Below, in pieces: positions 1 through 10,579 of a DNA stretch of 64,000 bases. Each line of letters opens with the position of its first letter. The stretch's first letter is position 1. The DNA comes from Neoarius graeffei (Eukaryota; Chordata; Actinopteri; Siluriformes; Ariidae): the NCBI RefSeq assembly GCF_027579695.1, contig NC_083571.1, positions 92,986,686 to 93,050,685 of the forward strand. The letters are read 5' to 3'. The notes beneath the pieces are model-generated. The model was not told the DNA's origin. It was given only the letters and a program-made list of their open reading frames with translations, and did no database searches. The translations under genes and the position numbers were made by a program.

Positions 1-70
1 TTTCCCCTTTTTTTATTAGGTTGTCAAAATTACCTTCTAATTTAGTTTACTAGTATGTGATATTTTAAGG

Positions 71-446
71 GGGGCGGCACGGTAGTGTAGTGGTTAGCGC
101 TGTCGCCTCACAGCAAGAAGGTCCGGGTTCGAGCCCCGTGGCCGGCGAGGGCCTTTCTGTGTGGAGTTTGCATGTTCTCCCCGTGTCTGCGTGGGTTTCC
201 TCCGGGTGATCCGGTTTCCCCCACAGTCCAAAGACATGCAGGTTAGGTTAACTGATGACTCTAAATTGACCGTAGGTGTGAATGTGAGTGTGAATGGTTG
301 TCTGTGTCTATGTGTCGGCCCTGTGATGACCTGGCGACTTGTCCAGGGTGTACCCCGCCTTTCGCCCGTAGTCAGCTGGGATAGGCTCCAGCTTGACTGC
401 GACCCTGTAGAACAGGATAAAGTGGCTAGAGATAATGAGATGAGAT
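71..446 (+). repeat. Mermaid-type SINE, tail A, full length
   Basis: The tRNA-like head has an A box (GTGTAGTGGTTAGCGCTG) and a B box (GGGTTCGAGCCCC). The body continues to the SINE end near GATAATGAGATGAG. A perfect 12-bp TSD, GATATTTTAAGG, flanks it at 59-70 and 447-458. This is the reference copy for the family here. The family name is from memory. Confidence 0.9.
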
Positions 447-458
447 GATATTTTAAGG

Positions 459-634
459 TGCAGCACAGTGATGCAGTGGTTAGCACTGTTGCACACTCGT
501 TCCTGCTTTGTAGTTGTTGGTTGACGGGGGCCTTTCTGTGTGGAGTTATATGTTTGTCTCGTCCCTGTGTGGGTTTCCTCCAAGTGTGCTGTTTTCCTTC
601 CATAGTACAAAGACGTGAATTAGGTCACCTGGCT
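459..634 (+). repeat. Decayed Mermaid-type SINE head
   Basis: Older 5' fragment of the same family. It keeps the A-box region GCAGTGGTTAGCACTG and the GCCTTTCTGTGTGGAGTT stretch with many substitutions. It lacks the 3' half. Confidence 0.7.
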
Positions 635-643
635 AAAGAACTG

Positions 644-843
644 GGTGGTACAGTGGTTAGCACTGTTGCCTCACAGCAAGAAGGTTCTGGGTTCGAGCCC
701 AGCAGCCGATGGGGGCCTTTATGTGTAGAGTTTGCATGTTCTTCCCCTGTCTGTGTGGGTTTGCTCCGGTTTCCCCCACAGTCCAAAGACATGCAGTGAG
801 GTTAACATGGGGCAGCCATGGCCTGAGGTTGGGCTGAAGTGCC
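644..843 (+). repeat. Mermaid-type SINE, tail B, 5' part
   Basis: Standard head (TACAGTGGTTAGCACTG, GGGTTCGAGCCC), but after ATGCAGTGAGG it passes into a different 3' module that continues at 2030-2235. A hAT element (844-2021) splits it, with the TSD GAAGTGCC on both sides. Confidence 0.8.
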
Positions 844-2021
844 CAGAGTTGTAGTTGAGTCACTAATCCTTGAGTTTGAGTCCCCAGCGGTCAAGTCATT
901 AAAGAAAATTTCGAGTCAAGTCCACAAGACTCAAACTGCACCGTTTGACGGTGGCTGTTTTAGCGCCATTAACATTAGTTTGTTCCTGAACATGGCATAT
1001 GAGCAGGTGAATGTGCGTTCTCTTTGTCAGGGAGTGTGAAGTATTCTGTCAGAGATGGTTGGGAGACGGATGTAAGTGCAGAAGGTGTGTTTATTAATAC
1101 AAGTTAAGGCAGGTCAGCAATCCAGAACGGCAGGCAAAATCATAAAACGGTGAAACAGGCAATACGTCAAGCGAGGCACAAACAGGCTATTGTAGACTCA
1201 GCAGAATCAAAGATGAGGAACAGGAAATCAGGGATCAGGAAACCAAACAAGGAAATAAGGCTCAGTAATGTGTCAGCAACACTACTCAATACTTCGTAAA
1301 GTAAGTGTTTTTTCTCAGTTTTTATATAGGCGTGCTGTTTGTGCCTTAATCCTCTGCATGTGTGAGTCGTTTATGGCACGCGCACGAGAGTCCGCTTGGC
1401 GTGCGTGCTGTCCGGAGCACGCCCGAGATGTCTGATCCACGCGCCAAGGCACACAGGTGTGACACTCTTGCACAAAATTAGTACAAAAATTAATGTAAAT
1501 CTAAATATACCAAATTATGGCATGTTACAAAAAATAAAGAAAAAATATGAGTCCTTGTCCCCAATTTACGAGTCCGAGTCCAAGTCTGACCCTGCGATGA
1601 CCTGGCGACTTGTCCAGGGTGTATCCTGCCTCTTGCCCATAGTCAGCTGGGATAGGCTCCAGCTTGCCTGCGACCCTGTAGAACAGGATAAAGCGGCTAG
1701 AGATAATGAGATGAGATAAATATACCAAATTATTATGGCATGTTACAAAAAATAAAGAAAAAATATGAGTCCTCGTCCCCAATTTACGAGTCCAAGTCTG
1801 ACCCTGTGATGACCTGGCGACTTGTCCAGGGTGTATCCCGCCTCTCGCCCATAGTCAGCTAGGATAGGCTCCAGCTTGCCTGCGACCCTGTAGAACAGGA
1901 TAAAGCGGCTACAGATAATGGATGGATGGAATCCAAGTCTGAGTCATCAATGCTCAAGTTCTAGTCAAGTTACAAGTCCTTAAAATTAGGGCATGATTCG
2001 GACTCGAGTACTACAAGCCTG
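844..2021. mobile_element. hAT-type non-autonomous element with exact TSD
   Basis: Ends are CAGAGTTGTAGTTGAGTC and, on the other strand, CAGGCTTGTAGTACTCGAGTC. The 8-bp duplication GAAGTGCC at 836-843 and 2022-2029 is perfect. It is rich in GAGTCCAAGTC-type runs. The interior 1040-1470 looks like a separate repeat I cannot classify, and 1503-1925 is a tandem duplication containing SINE tails. There is no transposase. Confidence 0.8.
1503..1932 (+). repeat. 215-bp tandem duplication with SINE tail A
   Basis: Two units offset by 215 bp (starts 1503 and 1718). Each runs from AAATATACCAAATTAT through GAGTCC-rich hAT sequence into the 3' half of SINE tail A (1588-1716 and 1800-1925). The junction of element and SINE tail was duplicated as a block. 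Confidence 0.8.
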
Positions 2022-2029
2022 GAAGTGCC

Positions 2030-2235
2030 TTTGAGCAAGGCACCTAACCCACAACTGCTCCCCGGGTGCTGTAGCATAGCTGCCCACTGCTCTGGGTATG
2101 TGTGTGTGCTCTTTGCTCACTTGTGTGTGCATATGTGTGTTCACTGCTTCAGATGGGCTAAATGCAGAGGTTAAATTTCACTGTGTGCTTAAGTTTGTGC
2201 TTGAGTGTATGTGTGATAAATAAAGGCTTCTTGGC
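2030..2235 (+). repeat. SINE tail B, 3' part
   Basis: Continuation of the SINE at 644-843 after the hAT insertion. It runs from TTTGAGCAAGGCACCTAACC to the end near ATAAATAAAGGCTTCTT. It contains the CTTCAGATGGGCTAAATGCAG stretch that also appears in minus-strand copies near 19750 and 24680. Confidence 0.75.
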
Positions 2236-2264
2236 TTCTTTCTTGGCTTGGCTTCCTTCTAAAT

Positions 2265-2400
2265 TGCCTATTGGTGTGAATGGCTGTCTGTGTTAGCCTT
2301 GCAGTAGATTGACGACCTGTCCAGGATATACTCTACCTCTCGCTTGAAGCCAGCTGGGTTTGTCAACAGCTTATCAACAACCTGCAATAGATAAGTGGCA
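2265..2400 (+). repeat. Old SINE tail A fragment
   Basis: Diverged match to the 3' half of tail A (GTGTGAATGGCTGTCTGTG, GACCTGTCCAGGATATAC). The head is missing. Confidence 0.55.
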
Positions 2401-2426
2401 TAGACAATGAAGGAATATTAATTTAA

Positions 2427-3100
2427 AGGAGAATTGAAGTCATTTTAAAACTTGCGTTATTTCTTAATTAACGTGTTATTCAATTACATTTTTGGTTTCA
2501 GTAACCTTATATCGTGACTCGCATTGGCAACTAATCGCAATTAAATATTATACTTATCGGCCTATTCGGTTTTTAGCCATGTCGAATTTAGTCCGTTTGG
2601 TCCATAGCAGGCGTCGCTTACCCGTGCGATCTTCACGAGACTTGTGCGAGACTTCGAAACGTGAAGTGTCAGCCAGGTGTCAGTGCCGCCATTTTGAAAA
2701 CTGTTCTCCAAACGAAATACTGCATAAAAACGAGTTTAAATGACGATTACTGCCTACTTTTTTCAAACTTTCCTGATTGCTATCAAAACAAACAACTTCC
2801 GGCTTAATGACGTCAGCATTCGAAAGACGGCGCACACGTCTTTTGACAACATTGGCAGATGTTGGTCACTTTGATTTCCGCTGTACGTTTTACTTCCGTC
2901 CTATGATGTCTCGCACAGGTCTCAGCGAATCTGGTTTACGGCCATTGCTTTGACATATGGACTGATTATATTCCATAGCATATTTCAAACACTCATAACT
3001 TGCTATAGCAGTGACAAAATAGCTATCAAAAATGCATTCCTATATTTAATAAAATGAGAAATAGAATTTTGATAATCAAAAATTTGCCTTCAGTTCTCCT
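2427..3100. mobile_element. TTAA-target DNA element, 674 bp
   Basis: Inverted ends AGGAGAATTGAAGtC and GCCTTCAGTTCTCCT, flanked by TTAA at 2423-2426 and 3101-3104. TTAA duplications with AGG starts fit Kolobok-like elements; piggyBac is the alternative. No transposase coding is visible. Confidence 0.7.
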
Positions 3101-3801
3101 TTAAAGGTCCCCTTGCATCGTGTTTTCATTAATTGTGCAGTGGTCTCTAGTATGAATGAATGCCCTGTGAGCCGGTTTTGGTGAAAAAAATGCTGTGGTT
3201 CTCCTGGCATAGTTCGAATTACGGGGGGTACTGGGGGGTACTATAGAGTGCTCCGAGATGATGCTAAAAATAGTAACCATGTGGTCGGCACGGCCATCTT
3301 GGAAGTCACTCGCTCCAGAGCGCGCATAGAGTACACATCATAGAGTACACATTCACCGATTCGTTTCCGCGTTAGAGGACTTAGAAGCTTGGATTCTTTA
3401 AGAATTTAGACATCTGATGGAGCACTACTGTGAAAGTTTGGATAAGCAGGCACGGGAGCGTTATGCTGAGAAGTTACGTTTCATTGGGAATGTAGATCCA
3501 TACACTGTTAGTGAGAAGGAATGGAAAGCTGACCCCAGCTTGTTGCCGCATAATTATCAATTATTTTAGTCAGTGAATAAAATGTAGGCCTAGTATGTAA
3601 CTTGTACTAACAGCATGTGTACATAAACATTACTAGGCCTAGATCTTAAATGCCATTTGATGCAACAATGCACTGCAGTAGACATAAGCTACCTAATGTG
3701 ACAAATATATCCATTAATCATTGCTGAAAGTACATAGAAAAGATAAGAGTTTGTATCACATTTATTTTAGTAACTATGAAATTCAAGACAATTTAACCTA
3801 C

Positions 3802-4012
3802 CCGTCACAAAGTGATCAGAACAAATCCGGATACAGTCAAGTTGTCCTAAATTTGAGCGGTTAATGGCAGCCAGCCACTGTCGTCTCCTCCGCTCGCTTT
3901 TCTCCTGTGCTGCAATTCCCGGGTTTGTCACGACTTTAGGGAGTCTGTGGAAGCTTTTGCCACCCTTTTCCCCCCGGCTACTACAGCCAACAATGACACA
4001 TGTATTCGGCAT
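3802..4012 (-). CDS. THAP-domain exon of a transposase
   Basis: First coding exon of a THAP-type zinc-finger protein, reading from 4012 leftwards. It starts MPNTCVIVGCSSRGEKGGKS. The C-x4-C pair, the FHRLPK block, RRRQWLAAINR and the closing CSDHF (C-x2-H) are the metal-binding and core positions of the THAP fold, which binds DNA in P-element and Kolobok transposases. A GTAGGT donor follows VTG at 3801-3796, so the exon ends in the middle of a gene. No later exons were found, so this is probably a remnant. The upstream in-frame extension from 4228 is likely not coding. Confidence 0.7.
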
Positions 4013-5992
4013 TTTGCTTTGCTGAGCAACAACAATGCACTGACACAGCGACGTTTGACTTCCAATATGGTCGCCGCTGGGTTCGCGCTGATCTCGAAGC
4101 ACTCTATACCCCCCAATGAAGACCCAGTACCCCCCAAAGAGACAAAAATATAAGTTGGGGGGGGGTCTGATATTTTTTCTGATATTGTGAAAAGGAATAT
4201 ATAATTCAAACCAACTCCCATTCGGCATTCTTATTGTAGGAACATTTTAATGTAAATCGATTTCAGACAGACACCCCCATTGTGGACCGTACCATTTTTA
4301 GTCACCGCAGCGCTAGAACGCACTAGAAGCAACAGCTTCTACAGTAGTCCACACCATATTCAGTTGATTCATCAGATACAGTCCATGGGTTTGCAGCAAT
4401 TTACAGTCTATGGTTTGCAGCAGAAGACGTGCATTGGTAATGTTAGTTGCTAACCAACTTTTAGCCTGTTGAAAATGTGTTATTTTACAACTTTCATTTA
4501 AGTGATTTGTTCTTCTTTCAGCTCATGTCACGTCTTTATACGTTGAATTACTTACCCACTGAGGCCAGAAGGCTACAGTGGACGGACGTTAACGTTAGTT
4601 ACCAATGTTAGTTAGCAAGATAAGCTAAGTCTCTATTTAAATCAAGCTTATTACAGTGTGGTATAGAAACGATTCTCATTTCAAAGGAGAAGAACTCCGT
4701 ATGTTTCCATTCTCATTTTATCATGAATAAATTGTGCCCTTCTGAAATTCATTTGGCACACAGGCCCATCCTGTGTGTGTGATTAGGCACAAGAAGTTCT
4801 GATGTAGGCCTAGCTAAGCCTATGTAAAATTACAATCAGAACCTCTGGGGACTGGGGGCAACATAAAAAGAGCCAGGTAGTAGGCTAGCCTAGTACATAT
4901 GCTAGTATTTGAATTTGTTTTCTATTGTTTTTACTTACATTCCTTTTGTATTATTTTTAAGATATTCATAGTTTCATCTGAGTACCCTGTTTGATTTTAT
5001 TCACAGAGACAGTAGGCCAAATATGAGGAAAAGAAAAGGGCCAGACATCAGGCATTTTTTTGGTGCTAAAAGAGTAAGTAGTAAATATTAGCACTAAGAT
5101 CTACAGACAATTACAGTACAAGTGTAGGTGCAGTTAGGTTTTATACACTGTTCATGTGAATAAAGAAAATGGGTTCCCAGCAGACAGGAGAGGCACAACA
5201 GGACGAGAAAGAGCAAGATATTCAGCAGGACTGTTCTGCATGTGTGTATAAACTGTATGTGACTCATTTGTAGTGTTGATACCCAGTTTGTTCTGACAAA
5301 GAAGGTTATCAGGTTGTACTGCTGTTTTTCTTCTGTGGTAGTACTGTATGGTTTGTCATGCTTCTTAATGACATTAAAAATTATTGTTCAGAGTTATTGT
5401 GTTGAGTTACTGACACTGACTTCCATAGACGAGACGGGACGGGACCAGGGAGGGCGACTGATATGACAGTGGACCATGATGGTACCCCCCAATTATGGTG
5501 GGGTAATTCGCACTCTGGTTTCAGGCTGTTCTAGTTTGGTGGAGGAGTGGGTGGCGGGAGAACGACAGGATTTCAGCTCTTACTCATTAATATTCATGAC
5601 ATGTAAACGTGCTACCTCTGATTGGCTAACAGCAATCAGTAAACGTGTTACCTCTGATTGGCTAACACCACTGTGACGCTACCTCCAGTGGATCAGAACA
5701 AGCGGATGTGGGTGTCTTTGTAAAAACTGTTTCGATTGGCTATTATGGTCTCGACATCGATGTTTTGACCAATAACAATGTAGATGTGGCAGCGGGGGCG
5801 TGGCCGAGCGTCGGTCTGTGAATGGAGGGCGGAGTCAGGGAAGGTAAGTGGCAGAATCACTGCACCTGACGGGAATTAACGTGTGTTTGTGTGTCTTCCC
5901 CAGTGATCACACCCTATAAGAGGAGAGGGAAAGCAGAGGAAGGGAGCGCTCTCCCCAACCAGAACGCTTGTGTGTGTGTGTGACTGGGAGGG

Positions 5993-6025
5993 ATTCATTC
6001 ATTCATTCATTCATTCATTCATTCA
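5993..6025 (+). repeat. (ATTC)n microsatellite
   Basis: About eight ATTC units, followed by CTCTC and (ATTT)n sequence. Confidence 0.95.
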
Positions 6026-6177
6026 TCTCTCTCATTTATTTATTTATTTATTTAATTGAATACTCCCTGCGGCAGCGGCTCTCATCAAGGCACGAGGCAC
6101 GGAGCGGAGCTCGCCTCGGGGGTTGTGGGGGGAATAATGTCCCCTGGCTGGGAGCTGATGGGCCCTGGCAGCGCTGG

Positions 6178-6351
6178 TTCGTTCGGGAGAGGGCAGGGGT
6201 CACTGGCCGCCAAGTCTGGGGAGGCTGGAACCTAGGGTTAGGGTTAGGTGAATTACGTCCCGAGGCGCTGAGCTAGCCCGCCCAGGGAGCACTCTTTCGT
6301 TCGGGAGAGGGCAGAGGCCGCTGGCTGCCAAGTCTGGGGAGGGTGGGACCT
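6178..6351 (+). repeat. 118-bp direct duplication with telomere-like motif
   Basis: TTCGTTCGGGAGAGGGCAG recurs at 6178 and 6296, each followed by a CCAAGTCTGGGGAGG block. Between the copies, TAGGGTTAGGGTTAGG (6233-6248) is about 2.7 vertebrate telomere repeats. This is short enough to be chance. Confidence 0.7.
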
Positions 6352-6708
6352 CCCCTGCCCGAGTTACGAGCGTGCAAAGTTGAGCTGGAGCCACCGTTGA
6401 AACGAAACTGATGCGGAGCACTGCGCCGCGCCTCGGGGCGAATTATGTCTCTCTCCTCGCGCTTTCTTCCTGTGGGTGGTCGCAAGCCAAGGTGGGCGAG
6501 GCCATGAATATTAATTTTCGAAGTGACGTAACTTCGTATGGCTTTTTCTGATCTGCTCATTTTTCCGACTATTTTCTTTCATAAGCTAATACAGGGAATG
6601 GGGGTAGAATTACATTTTCACATGCAGCATGCATATGCAACTCGGAGTGAACTATGGTATTTCAAAAAGAGCCAGTATTAAACGTTTTTGGTGGAAGGGC
6701 ACCTTTAA

Positions 6709-7376
6709 GAAACGAACATCCTAATAAATTTGATAAAATCTCATTTCAAATCTGAATTCCTGCATTAATAGTCAGAATAGTGCATTAGGATGATGACAAC
6801 CCATTTTTGGATATGTATTGCGTACATTTGTTAATTTAAAAAAAATAGATAAAATGACATAAGCAGACAATAACAGCACATGCTGTTTTTAGGCTCAAAC
6901 AGGATATGAAATTGTTTCCATCGGTATAAAGTTATTGTTCCCAAGAGCAAGGGCTAAATGTGTTATTGTGCTTTCATTTGCACTACTTGGTTACATAATG
7001 ATTTTATCTTCAGTCTATACACTTAAAGCCTTTTCCCACCCCATCATGATATCCAAGATTAACACAGCCTCTGTAGTGATAAGTGCACTACAAACCTACC
7101 AAACCAGTACTGTCACGTATTGTCTTACATAGCAGGCTGCTTTTTTTGTGTGTACAACATACTGCTGTTCCCTTAAAGGTACTATTTGTAATGTTCTTCG
7201 TGTTCAGTTGCAGCAAATTGTTATCAGATGAGTGAGAACACAGTAGTTGTTTCCTGCATGATAATAGTCAGGCCACTTGGCACAGCATCCAGAGAATGTC
7301 TGCAGCATGCACACTGTGAGCAAGATAAGGCAAGCAAACAGTCTTAAATAACCTGCTCCAAATGCAGTACCACGTA
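6709..7376. other. No feature identified
   Basis: AT-rich spacer. I see no convincing exon, terminal repeat or known element. Confidence 0.5.
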
Positions 7377-7538
7377 TGACCGTAGGTGTGAATGTGAGTG
7401 TGAATGGTTGTCTGTGTCTCTATGTCAGCCCTGCAATAACCTGGTGACTTGTCCAGGGTGTACCCCACCTCTCACCCATAGTCAGCTGGGATAGGCTCCA
7501 GCTTGCCTGTGACCCTGTAGGACAAGATAAGCAGCTAG
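7377..7538 (+). repeat. SINE tail A fragment
   Basis: The 3' half of tail A, from GACCGTAGGTGTGAATG to GATAAGCAGCTAG. It abuts the 11-bp TSD of another SINE (16569-16928) whose left flank lies at 7539. Confidence 0.8.
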
Positions 7539-7653
7539 ATTTTGAACATCCATCTATGACCCCAATTCCAAAAAAGTTGGGACAAAGTACAAATTGTAAA
7601 TAAAAACGGAATGCAATGATGTGGAAGTTTCAAAATTCCGTATTTTATTCAGA

Positions 7654-9646
7654 GACTAGGTCAGAATTGCAAAAAGGGGCTTAAATAGGGAGTTGCAGGC
7701 ATTTGTGAGTAAAAGTTGGCAAATAAACTTTTCTAAAGGTATTTTTTGCGCTGAATCCATTTTTGCTGTTTGCCAAGCTGTATCTCATACGTGGAGCCCA
7801 GTAGAGGGCACATTTGCATATAATTTGCATATTTCGAGTATTTCAATATAAAACTCTTCAATGTTGTACAGTATGAAAAAAGTAAAATAGCAGAAAGTTG
7901 CATATACCTCTTGGCTAAATAAGTACCGAATTTGGCTTCAATTGGGTGAAAGGAACTCTCAGAAACAGACTTTAGGTAGTGTGTGTGGTCCAAATTACCA
8001 TATTAAATTATAAAATTCGTGGTCTTGAGTTTATAGACTATATAATAGACTATATAAAGGGTAATTCTTTCTGCTGAATCCATTTAGGCAGTCTTTTCAT
8101 TTGTAACTCAGTAGAGTGGCAGTCTCATAGGCTAAAAAAATAAACAAATTTCTCAGCTCTGGCTCAAAAATAAAATCTTAAATTGCGACAGAAGATTTAT
8201 TGGGTACAGAAAACAAACATAGGCTAATATTTAAAATACAGCCTAGAAATGTGGTTTTTACTGGTAAACGAAGCATAGCACATACGGTGCCAGAAGACAT
8301 TCTGTATGTTCTGAACAAGAAGCACTCTTTGGATAGCATCTCTGTAATTAGTGTCGTGAAGCCTTTTTCTGTCTTCTGCAGCTGCTTTTAATGTGAGAAG
8401 GCCCTGTTCAGTTGCTTTGAATACCTGATCTCTCTTGGACTCTTTGCATATAATACAGGTATCCAATGGTATTTACTGGTCTAGCTTCAAGCTACACACA
8501 GCTTCCATAATGATGTTCTTACAATCTGACAGACTTCATGGATGATCTTACCGACAGAAATATTTCAAATGCTACCAGAAATGTTGGCTTATATAGCTCT
8601 TTGGATAGAGTTTTATGGTGATGAACTAGGGCTGGGCGATATGGAGGAAAAACATATCTTGATTTCTTCTATATCTCGATATACGATATATATCTCGATA
8701 TTTTCAAATCCCCCTAAATAAATAAAAAATAAGTAAAACTTCTGCTAGTAGGGACAGAACTGTATCAGTTTTTAAACTGCTGTGGGACAAAACTGTCTGT
8801 GCTGCTGCTCCGCAGTAAGATGTTTGCCTACTGCAGCATGGGCGATCGAAGCACGGGCAGTCTGAGTGAAGTCGCTGGAGTAGCCAACTGAAAGCATGCA
8901 GTGGAAATATGTGAAAACGCAATCAAGTAAATGCTACTGCACAATATTAAATGCTACTTATCTTTCAACTAACAGTGTTTTGAGGTGTTACAGAGTGATA
9001 GGGTGACCAAACCTCTGTAATTCCAAAAAGTAATTTTTTTTCTCGATTAATTCGACATCTCAAAATCCATATCGAGATACTTGTCCATCTCGATACATCT
9101 TAAATATCAATATATTGCCCAGCCCTATGATTAGCAATATTTAAACACTGTATGGAAATAGAAATGATGGCAAAAAGTGATTTTATTTTGAATTAAAGTT
9201 CTTGTGGATAAGTTTGAAGTTAATTTACAAACTCTGATGTGATGGCAACAGTTTCCTTGCATCCTCAATGAAATGACTCAGGAATGTAAGATTTTCTATT
9301 TGTCTGCTTGAAATATAGGGATAAAAGAAGACATATTCAGGACAACAATAAGAAATGAAAGTGCAATTGTCCTTGTCACATACAAGTACCATAATTCTCA
9401 CTACAAATAAACCTCCTAGACTTGATCATTATTGTTGTACATGATGTAAAATAAAAAAAAACGGAATTTACTGAAATTTTAGAGGTTGTCTTAGATTTTG
9501 TGCTCTACAGACTTCCACATAAGAGATACAGCTTGGCAAACAGCAAAAATGGATTCAGCACAAAAAATACTTTTAGAAAAGTTTGTTTGCCAACTTTTAC
9601 TCAAAAATGCCTGGGGGTGTCACATTATCTGAAAATCGACCTAGTC
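7654..9646. mobile_element. Long-TIR DNA element inside Tc1
   Basis: Inverted ends GACTAGGTC and GACCTAGTC lead into inverted repeats of about 130 bp that share AGTTGGCAAA, GCTGAATCCATTTTTGCTG and TTTGCCAAGCTGTATCTC. It interrupts the left part of the Tc1. It carries no recognisable transposase, and contains a 501-bp hAT-like insert. The superfamily is unresolved because no clean TSD is visible. Confidence 0.7.
8627..9127. mobile_element. hAT-like element, TAGGGCTGGGCGATA ends
   Basis: Terminal inverted repeats TAGGGCTGGGCGATAT and ATATTGCCCAGCCCTA. The flanks TGATGAAC and TGATTAGC match in six of eight positions, as a decayed 8-bp hAT duplication would. The interior is rich in CTCGATA motifs. 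Nested in the 7654-9646 element. Confidence 0.7.
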
Positions 9647-9837
9647 TAATAGATGACATATCAAACGTTTAAACTGAGAAAATGTATCATTTAAAGAGAA
9701 AAATTAGGGGGACAAGGCCATGTTTACCACTGTGAGACATCCCCTTTTTCTCTTTACAACAGTCTGTAAATGTCTGGAGACTGAGGAGACAAGTTGCTCA
9801 AGTTTAGGGATAGGAATGTTAACCCGTTCTTGTCTAA

Positions 9838-10579
9838 TGATGATGTGCTGTGGGTCCCTGCATTGGGTGTAGTTTTGAAAACAAGCTGGGACCCAGTATG
9901 CCTATGCCATTCTCTATTCCTGTGTTGATAAGAAATAGAAAACATAGAGCATATTTAACCCAGGGGGTAAACCAGTCTAGTCTCCTTCCTGTTTCAAAAC
10001 AACATCAGAGTGCCCAAGCAGATATTACTTCTAGACTTTCTGTAAAGCTAGCTCTTCTGAACGTTAGATCACTTTCAAACAAGTCATTTTTAATTAATGA
10101 TCTTATCTGCAAACACAATCTTGATTTTTTGCTTTTAACTGATCAAGCAAATAGTGCTACCACCCTTATTGAAGCAGCTCCCCCAAATTTTAATTTTATG
10201 AATGCTACCCGACAGGGGAAAGGTGGAGGGATCGCAAATATATTCAAAGCCTCTTTTCAATGTAAACAATCCTCACTTGGTGATTTTACATCCTTTGAAC
10301 ACCTATGTGCACCTGTTACATGCTCTCCTAACATATTGTTATTAACTATTTACAGGCCTCCGAGACATTCAGCCAAAGTTTTTCTAGAAGAGTTTGGTGA
10401 ACTGTTGTCAGTCATTTGCTTAGAGTTTGACTGTCTTATTATATCTGGGGATTTTAACTTGCATGTAGATAATCCTGAAAACACTTATGCCAGAGAACTA
10501 CTTGCACTTATTGACAACTTCAACCTAGTACAACATGTACAGGGGCCAACCCACTCTCGTGGTCATACCCTTTATCCTT
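9838..10579 (+). pseudogene. L2-like LINE endonuclease fragment
   Basis: Plus-strand 5' part of an L2/CR1-clade LINE. The reading frame holds LLNVRSLSNKSFLINDLI, GGGIANIFK, LLLTIYRPPRHSAK, CLIISGDFNLHVD and a truncated [10 protein letters not shown], the apurinic-endonuclease motif order. The expected SDHxxI block and the whole reverse transcriptase are missing: at about 10576 it meets the truncated 3' side of an L1 in the opposite orientation. Confidence 0.8.

Larger units (their letters stand above)
3105..6704. mobile_element. TTAA-target (Kolobok-like) element with THAP exon
   Basis: Ends AGGTCCCCTT and AAGGGCACCT, flanked by TTAA at 3101-3104 and 6705-6708. It shares its left TTAA with the element at 2427-3100. 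It carries a THAP-domain exon on the minus strand at 3802-4012, consistent with Kolobok transposases. The rest of the transposase is not recognisable, and several other repeats occupy the interior: GGGGTAC-rich inverted blocks near 3220 and 5480, a direct duplication at 6178-6351 and an ATTC microsatellite. Confidence 0.65.

Noticed and set aside
71..140. tRNA gene
   Set aside because: The A and B boxes are tRNA-like, but the segment cannot form an acceptor stem and recurs in many SINE copies with the same downstream body.
94..610. Protein-coding genes in SINE regions
   Set aside because: Long open frames in either strand of the SINE copies recur at every copy ([18 protein letters not shown] and the like) and are by-products of the repeat.
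1040..1470. Solo LTR of an endogenous retrovirus
   Set aside because: No TG...CA ends with a short direct repeat could be found, and no polyadenylation or primer-binding layout.
6233..6248. Interstitial telomere repeat linked to the telomerase inhibitor gene
   Set aside because: Only about 2.7 units, about 16 kb upstream of pinx1, inside a transposon. Coincidence is the simpler reading.
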